A DNA stretch of 9,821 bases from Chloroflexota bacterium (GTDB lineage Bacteria > Chloroflexota > Dehalococcoidia > SZUA-161): assembly GCA_003229915.1 (NCBI GenBank), contig QIGA01000023.1, positions 1-9,821 of the forward strand. Direction: 5' to 3'. Both the position numbers and the translations under genes were made by a program. The notes beneath the pieces were generated by a model, which saw only the letters and a list, made by a program, of their open reading frames with translations, ran no database searches and had not been told where the DNA came from. This document shows, in pieces, positions 6,513-9,821 of this stretch. The stretch's first letter is position 1, and every line of letters begins with the position of its first letter.

Positions 6513-7277
6513 ATGCCTGAAGAACTGTCTGAGGAGGAAATAGCGCAGCGCGAGTTCTTCGTGGGGCTGCAAAAGGGCGAGATCCTCAAACGCATCTTCC
6601 AGCCCGATTTCGACGAAACGGCGCGGGAGATGTGCCTCCAGTGCACTGGCGAAATGTGCAACTCCCTGTTTCTGCCCTATGGGAACCTCAATACTGATAC
6701 GGACATAGATACTTTCATGCAGGACTTGATGAACGCCTTCCCAGGCACAAGGAAGCTGGAGCGGAAGGGCGATGTTATTCACTATGACTTCTTCCCCCCG
6801 GTCAGGGGCGAGTGTGCGTGCCCGATGATATCACTCGGGCACCTGGAGCCCACGCCTCTGTGGTGCAAGTGCGGTAACTACTTCAACAAGGCCATGTTTG
6901 AGAAGGTGGTGAAACACCCGGTTCAGGTGGAGCTGCTGGACAGTCCTCTCACCACCGGCTCGGACATCTGCCGCAGGTTGATTCACCTCAGACCACCCGC
7001 AATTACTACCGGAGCGCTGCATGAAGCGCCAGCGAGGGTATCTGAAGGGATTCGCACCGAGGTAAAAAGCGCTGTTGGCAGGATGCTGTCTTTCAAAAGG
7101 AAGGTAGAGGTCACGGCGGACAAGACAGTGGGGGAGCTTATGGATGAGCTGCAGCTCTCCTCGTCTTCCATCTTGCTGGAGGTGAACGGGGAGGTTTTCC
7201 ATCCCGACCAGATGAAAGACAGGGAGCTGAGGAAAGGGGATAACGTAACAGTAGTGCCGCAGATAACGGGGGGCTGA
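6513..7277 (+). CDS. Cys-rich domain fused to C-terminal ThiS/MoaD-like sulfur carrier
   Basis: 254 residues in two parts. Residues 1 to about 170 are a paralogue of the preceding protein. They share C101-x-C103, C118-x-C120 with the same 14-residue spacing, H90 before PP, and C153 in DICRRLIHL; in place of the spread N-terminal Cys there is a tight set C41-x2-C44-x4-C49. After a linker (about 171-195), residues 196-254 form a ubiquitin-like ThiS/MoaD domain: KVEVTADKTVGELMDEL, SSILLEVNGEVF, LRKGDNVTVVPQITGG. It ends exactly in Gly-Gly, the site that ThiS/MoaD proteins have adenylated and thiocarboxylated. The ATG at 6513 follows GAGGAGGG; the frame is open upstream, but that part is the 53-bp repeat. 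No ThiF/MoeB-like activating enzyme is in the window. The domain fusion is clear; the biochemical role is inferred only. Confidence 0.85.
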   Translation: MPEELSEEEIAQREFFVGLQKGEILKRIFQPDFDETAREMCLQCTGEMCNSLFLPYGNLNTDTDIDTFMQDLMNAFPGTRKLERKGDVIHYDFFPPVRGECACPMISLGHLEPTPLWCKCGNYFNKAMFEKVVKHPVQVELLDSPLTTGSDICRRLIHLRPPAITTGALHEAPARVSEGIRTEVKSAVGRMLSFKRKVEVTADKTVGELMDELQLSSSSILLEVNGEVFHPDQMKDRELRKGDNVTVVPQITGG

Positions 7278-7287
7278 CTGGAGTTCT

Positions 7288-7303
7288 GATCGCTATTTTG
7301 GGG
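7288..7303. repeat. Partial GCTATTTCGGG-type repeat
   Basis: GATCGCTATTTTGGGG matches the right half of the elements at 107-134 and 375-402 with small changes. It starts 11 bp after the ThiS-fusion stop codon. Confidence 0.4.
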
Positions 7304-7404
7304 TGACCCATACAATCTCTTTTGAAGACTACAAGCGTATGATAGGAGTTAACCTGAACAAGCCGAAGCATAGAGCGGTGAAGACAGTGGTTCCCTTTGC
7401 TTGA
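7303..7404 (+). CDS. Possible small ORF or gene remnant (33 aa)
   Basis: GTG 7303 to TGA 7404 encodes 33 residues with a protein-like, basic composition, such as FEDYKRMIGVNLNKPKHRAV; an internal ATG at 7339 would give 21. There is no clear ribosome site, and the first bases belong to a repeat. A hairpin follows the stop by one base. It could be a micro-peptide or the tail of a deleted gene. No family is recognised. Confidence 0.2.
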   Translation: MTHTISFEDYKRMIGVNLNKPKHRAVKTVVPFA

Positions 7405-7405
7405 G

Positions 7406-7431
7406 GGCCGTCGGGTATGCCTCGGACGGCC
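7406..7431 (+). terminator. GC-rich hairpin GGCCGTC/GACGGCC
   Basis: A perfect 7-bp stem GGCCGTC (7406-7412) / GACGGCC (7425-7431) encloses a 12-nt loop that has partial internal pairing. It lies between the ThiS-fusion gene and the GNAT-like gene, where a transcript end would be expected. No T-run follows, so it is a weak terminator candidate. Confidence 0.4.
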
Positions 7432-7502
7432 GCCCGCTCTCCCCAGCGACTTCGGAATAAGCGAGTTCCGTTGCCGGTTTGCCCCCCTGCTGTGGTGATA
7501 GT

Positions 7503-8246
7503 ATGCGAATGATAAAGGCAGCGATCAGAGAGGCAAGCATCCCCTTCGCGGAAGCGGCGCTTATCTTCAGACAGGAAGGATTGATTCCGCTGTTAAGGCG
7601 TGCGTCGGCCTTCCTGGTCAGTCCCTTTTTCAGTTATGAGACGCACTACCTGTTCGAGTATGCCGTGGAGAACATAGATAACGTGAACGAAGCTGATTTC
7701 ATGCCCAGGACCGATGGATTCGCCTTCAAGACAGTCTCCACGAAGGAAGAGGCTGATGAACTGGAGGCTGGTGGTGTTGATTTTCGCTGTTGGTCGTTCA
7801 ATTGCAGGGAGAAGCTGGATAGCGGCGCAGTAATATTCTGCGTGCTCGTCGGGGAGGAGCTCGCCCACATGCGCTGGGTTGCTCTGACACAGAGTGCCAA
7901 GGATTGTATGCGCCAACCCCCGTTCAGAGTTGACTTCTCAAGCGGCGAGTATTGCGTCGGCGTTTGGACCAATCCCAAACACAGGCGAAAAAGATTTGCT
8001 CAATACGCTTTTCTCAAGGCGACGCAGTTTCTGCGGGATAGGGGGAAGACCAGAAGTCGATCTGCAGTTCTTAAGGGAAATGTCGCTTCACTCGCAGCAG
8101 TTGCCCTGTTCGGGGCCAAGAGATATGCCGAAGCGCGCTACCTCAAGCTGTTTTGGTGGGAATTCTGGAAAGAGAAGCCATTAGATTCGATGGGCGCGGG
8201 TAGCAGCGACAAAGTGGGTGAGGTGGCAACGAACATTCCGTCGTGA
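7503..8246 (+). CDS. GNAT-like acetyltransferase-fold protein
   Basis: 247 residues. The central and C-terminal part shows the GNAT order. First come strands GAVIFCVLVGEELAHMRWVA (about 109-127). Then EYCVGVWTNPKHRRKRFAQY (149-168) leads into the helix that normally holds acetyl-CoA, and N193-x2-S196 with LFGAKRYAEARYL resembles the usual closing motif. The pyrophosphate-binding loop is degenerate: RRKRFA replaces the common R-x-x-G-x-G/A. Acetyl-CoA binding may therefore be altered or lost. ATG 7503 was chosen over TTG 7479 and ATG 7509; no strong ribosome site exists for any of them. The last residues (about VATNIPS) and the TGA are supplied by an inverted copy of the 53-bp repeat, so the native C-terminus may have been replaced. 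The substrate is unknown. Confidence 0.72.
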   Translation: MRMIKAAIREASIPFAEAALIFRQEGLIPLLRRASAFLVSPFFSYETHYLFEYAVENIDNVNEADFMPRTDGFAFKTVSTKEEADELEAGGVDFRCWSFNCREKLDSGAVIFCVLVGEELAHMRWVALTQSAKDCMRQPPFRVDFSSGEYCVGVWTNPKHRRKRFAQYAFLKATQFLRDRGKTRSRSAVLKGNVASLAAVALFGAKRYAEARYLKLFWWEFWKEKPLDSMGAGSSDKVGEVATNIPS

Positions 8247-8257
8247 CAGGAGTAACG
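8222..8257 (-). repeat. 53-bp twin-hairpin repeat, inverted degraded copy 3
   Basis: On the minus strand this matches the 2191-2243 element through the first stem and part of the second (CGTCGTGACAGGAGT is exact on the plus strand; GTGGCAACG is also kept). It overlaps the end of the GNAT-like gene and provides its stop codon. Confidence 0.6.
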
Positions 8258-8317
8258 TAGGGTGGGTGAAATGGAACCCACCAATCCCGAGAACGCCTCT
8301 ACATATAGTTCCTTATA

Positions 8318-8337
8318 GGGCACGGCGCGCCGTGCCC
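8318..8337. repeat. 20-bp palindrome GGGCACGGC|GCGCCGTGCCC type
   Basis: GGGCACGGCGCGCCGTGCCC is perfectly self-complementary and is followed by CTACGG. It sits in the left long repeat; the right copy has the variant core at 9324-9343. It is transcribed in the tail of the selenoprotein mRNA (minus strand), where it would form a stable hairpin without a T-run. Confidence 0.75.
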
Positions 8338-8390
8338 CTACGGTGGTGGGTTGCGCTACGCTGCACCCAGCCTACTTCGCTGGCTTCGTC

Positions 8391-8420
8391 TCATCCCCCG
8401 GCGATGGCAAGCATGATGAA
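8391..8420 (-). pseudogene. Orphan MoaD/ThiS-like C-terminal tail
   Basis: Read on the minus strand, 8420-8391 encodes FIMLAIAGG followed by TGA, identical to the last nine residues and stop of the MoaD-like protein at 9671-9399. Upstream of F the similarity stops at once (ACQH instead of DEV), and the sequence is the tail end of the selenoprotein gene region. It is a duplicated 3' fragment without a gene body. Confidence 0.75.
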
Positions 8421-8443
8421 GTGTTGGCAAGCGACCTCTGCCT

Positions 8444-9223
8444 TTACCGGTTTGCGGAAACCTCGTATTCCAACAACTCATCGAGTACGCGTTCAACCTT
8501 GGCGGCGTCAGCCCATATTGCCTTGAACACAAGCGTCCCGTTTCGGTCTATGACAAAGGCGGGATTGGGAACTGCGCCGTATGCTTTCAGCACCTTATCA
8601 TCCATGCCGTCCACGGCGACTGTAAGATCGGTGCGCTCACTCCACATGCGGGCATACGCCATTCTTTCCTCATCGGTTTGCGTGTGCTTGTATTCCCGAT
8701 AGCCTGGCTCGCCGGGATGCCGCTCGTGGGAGTAAATAAAGAGCGCCACGACATCTCTATCATCATACTTCCTGCTTAGATCATCCCACCGGGATAATTG
8801 CATCCTTGCGGGAGGTCAGGTCTCGGCTGAAAACATGAGAGCAACGTTCTTACCCCGCAGGTCGGAGAGGCGAGCGCGATTCCCGTCCACTGTGGGCAGG
8901 TCAAAATCCGGTGCGGGCGCTCCAATTCGAGTTCCATAGCTGGGGTTAATAATAAATCGAAAGATTCCGAGGTGCAGTTTCCAATGCTTTGGGTCGGTGA
9001 GCATTTTGATGGGGCTGATCTTGCCGAGAGTGCCAAGGGACTCTCTCCACGTGTAGTGTCCTGGATGAGGTGCCAGGTCGGGTTTGAATAATAAGGTTCC
9101 GTTGCTCTCGCGAGGGCTTGAATCCCGATTTAGCCTGCGTCTGGAGTACATGAACACAGATAAGCCAACCGCTGCCAAACCCAAGGGAATCAATACCTGC
9201 TTTTTCGGGCCAATTCCTGACAT
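8444..9223 (-). CDS. Deiodinase-like membrane-anchored selenoprotein (Sec at TGA 8818-8816)
   Basis: 259 codons, read through one in-frame TGA as selenocysteine. Residues 9-26 form one membrane anchor followed by SRRRLNR. Residues 98-258 form a thioredoxin/AhpC-like fold: GTRIGAPAPDFDLP, then KNVALMFSAET-U136-PPARMQLSRW, VVALFIYSHERHPGE, DLTVAVDGMDDKVLKAYGAV, NPAFVIDRNGTLVFKA and a C-terminal helix. The FSAETUPP site and the Y-x-x-x-H/V-D order resemble iodothyronine deiodinases (FGSxTUP) and related bacterial redoxins. Without readthrough, both halves would be useless: the first stops at the active site, and the second lacks it. Other genes here end in ordinary TGA, so the code is standard. 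GGGAGG lies 6 nt before the ATG. A SECIS-like stem follows the TGA. Deiodination is not implied; bacterial members are usually assumed to be thiol or peroxide reductases. A nonsense mutation TGC to TGA is the alternative. Confidence 0.82.
8780..8798 (-). promoter_or_regulatory. Bacterial SECIS-like hairpin
   Basis: In the mRNA (minus strand) AUUAUCCC pairs with GGGAUGAU around a GGU loop: 8 bp with one G-U pair. The loop begins 25 nt after the UGA, inside the coding region. From memory, bacterial SECIS elements have the loop about 15-40 nt after UGA and a G in the first loop positions; E. coli SelB reads a G-U in its apical loop. All of this fits. A bulged U as in E. coli fdhF is not evident. 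Confidence 0.7.
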
Positions 9224-9254
9224 CGTTTACCTCCCTGCGGGTTCTGCGGGGTAT

Positions 9255-9429
9255 CGTAGGGTGGGTGAAATGAAATGGAACCCACCAATCCCGAGAACGC
9301 CTCTACATGTAGTGTTCCTCATGGGGCACGGCATGCCGTGCCCCTACGGTGGTGGGTTGCGCGCTGCGCTGCACCCACCCTGCTTCGCTGGCTTCGCCTC
9401 ATCCCCCGGCGATGGCAAGCATGATGAAG
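9255..9429. repeat. Long direct repeat, right copy (~175 bp)
   Basis: Partner of 8256-8421. Its left part fills the gap between the MoaD-like gene and the selenoprotein gene; its right end (9399-9429) is the coding 3' end of the intact MoaD-like gene. This copy therefore looks like the source and the left one the derivative. Confidence 0.9.
9323..9344. repeat. 22-bp palindrome GGGGCACGGCATGCCGTGCCCC
   Basis: Perfectly self-complementary, followed by TACGG. It differs from the left-copy palindrome by the central CATG in place of CGCG; the change is symmetric, so pairing is kept. It lies between two minus-strand genes. Confidence 0.75.
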
Positions 9430-9671
9430 ACCTCATCGCCGTCGTCCAACTGTTGGGGCAACTCGTCGGCGAAAGTCCTCACCCCGTTGACAAAGAAGAG
9501 AACCTCGGATCGAAACTCCCCCTGCTGGTCGTATAGCCACCGCCTGACGCTGGGGAATTGAAGCTCCAGGTCCCGAAGGCACTCTAGGGGGTTGGCTCCT
9601 TTCACCTCAACCAGTTCCAGCCCACCGGTAGACTTGCACAATATTGGAGCGAGCTTTACGTTTACTCTCAT
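9399..9671 (-). CDS. MoaD/ThiS-like ubiquitin-fold sulfur carrier
   Basis: 90 residues, the usual length of this family. It opens with the strand MRVNVKLAPIL, has the helix NPLECLRDLELQFPSVRRWL, the strand EVLFFVNGVRTF, and the closing LDDGDEVFIMLAIAGG. The C-terminal Gly-Gly is the activation site of MoaD/ThiS/SAMP-type proteins, which carry sulfur as a thiocarboxylate for molybdopterin, thiamine or other sulfur transfers, or in some cases modify proteins. Stand-alone copies often accompany tungsten/molybdenum oxidoreductases; none is visible here. GGGGATGGGAA precedes the ATG. The gene lies upstream of the selenoprotein on the same strand, 175 bp away across the long repeat, so co-transcription is possible. 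It is not a close copy of the ThiS domain of the fusion protein at 6513-7277. Confidence 0.85.
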   Translation of the reverse strand: MRVNVKLAPILCKSTGGLELVEVKGANPLECLRDLELQFPSVRRWLYDQQGEFRSEVLFFVNGVRTFADELPQQLDDGDEVFIMLAIAGG

Positions 9672-9683
9672 TTCCCATCCCCG

Positions 9684-9762
9684 TCAGCCGACTGATACCG
9701 AGGCTTTGGCTCCCAGACAATATTTTACCACCTCGGTGACCACTTTGGGTATTCTCGTTTTG
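9684..9762 (-). pseudogene. Possible C-terminal remnant of an upstream gene
   Basis: On the minus strand a frame ends at TGA 9686-9684, 12 bp before the MoaD-like start. Its last residues, TRIPKVVTEVVKYCLGAKAS then VSVG, look like real protein. Further upstream the frame enters repeat DNA (9764-9796) and meets TAG at 9803-9801. It may be the 3' end of a gene cut by a repeat, formerly in one operon with the MoaD-like gene. No family is recognised. Confidence 0.3.
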
Positions 9763-9763
9763 C

Positions 9764-9796
9764 CGTAGGGGCACGGCGCTGCGCCCACCCTGCTTC
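9764..9796. repeat. Truncated mosaic copy of the long repeat
   Basis: CGTAGGGGCACGGCG matches the palindrome edge of the long repeat and CTGCGCCCACCCTGCTTC matches its right part (near 9363-9386), with the middle missing. It marks a third, internally deleted copy at the right edge of the window. Confidence 0.55.
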
Positions 9797-9821
9797 TTAT
9801 CTAGGAGAAGTAGAGTATCAC

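Larger units (their letters stand above)
8256..8421. repeat. Long direct repeat, left copy (~166 bp)
   Basis: Nearly the same as 9255-9429, in the same orientation. Both copies run in order through GTAGGGTGGGTGAAATG, AACCCACCAATCCCGAGAAC, a 20-bp palindrome, and GGTGGTGGGTTGCGC, and end in the reverse complement of a MoaD C-terminus. Differences are a few substitutions and short indels (for example GAAATG versus GAAATGAAATG). The two copies bracket the selenoprotein gene. Confidence 0.9.

Noticed and set aside
8444..8803. Stand-alone 119-residue redoxin-like gene
   Set aside because: It would begin after the catalytic site, has no ribosome site of its own at the right place, and is in frame with the upstream ORF across one TGA.
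8816..8818. TGA read as Trp or Gly (alternative genetic code)
   Set aside because: Several clear genes here end in TGA at the expected family C-terminus (7277, 9399, 5737), so TGA is a normal stop in this genome.
8256..9429. CRISPR array or insertion sequence
   Set aside because: Only two long direct copies about 1 kb apart with a gene between them; no regular spacers, no transposase and no terminal inverted repeats.

Overview
The window looks like a piece of a moderately GC-rich bacterial chromosome, most likely from an anaerobe. The signs are a low-potential ferredoxin, Cys-rich proteins, a probable selenoprotein, and a heavy load of short palindromic intergenic repeats. The repeat style and gene families recall environmental Chloroflexota (Dehalococcoidia-like) genomes, but taxonomy is a guess; no rRNA, tRNA or marker gene is present.

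Layout. 1-537 is repeat-rich non-coding DNA with a perfect 40-bp palindrome. 538-1545 (+) is an NAD-dependent epimerase/3-beta-HSD-like extended SDR. 1641-1895 (-) is a small MerR/excisionase-type DNA-binding protein convergent with it. 1896-2541 is a long gap carrying one copy of a 53-bp twin-hairpin repeat. 2542-3129 (+) holds a small helical protein and a YfhL-like 2x[4Fe-4S] ferredoxin with an odd first cluster motif and no ordinary start codon at the expected place. A small coiled-coil ORF may lie opposite (3403-2963).

3784-7277 (+) is the main cluster: an SRPBCC protein, two tandem-domain NIPSNAP-like paralogues, then two Cys-rich paralogues with a shared CxC-x14-CxC core. The second Cys-rich protein carries a C-terminal ThiS/MoaD-like ubiquitin fold ending in Gly-Gly. 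Substrate and pathway are unknown. 7503-8246 (+) is a GNAT-like protein whose last codons and stop come from a repeat.

8256-9821 is mostly minus strand: a stand-alone MoaD/ThiS-like carrier (9671-9399), then a membrane-anchored, thioredoxin-fold, deiodinase-like protein (9223-8444). The reading frame of the latter is interrupted once, by TGA exactly at the redox-active position (FSAET-TGA-PPA), with a good bacterial SECIS-like hairpin 25 nt downstream. I read it as one selenoprotein, not two ORFs. Two ~170-bp direct repeats flank it. Both copies include the 3' end of a moaD-like gene, so the left copy holds an orphan MoaD tail.

The best candidates for something new are the deiodinase-like selenoprotein beside a sulfur-carrier-like protein, and the Cys-rich/ThiS fusion. 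No CRISPR array, transposase, tRNA or rRNA was seen.
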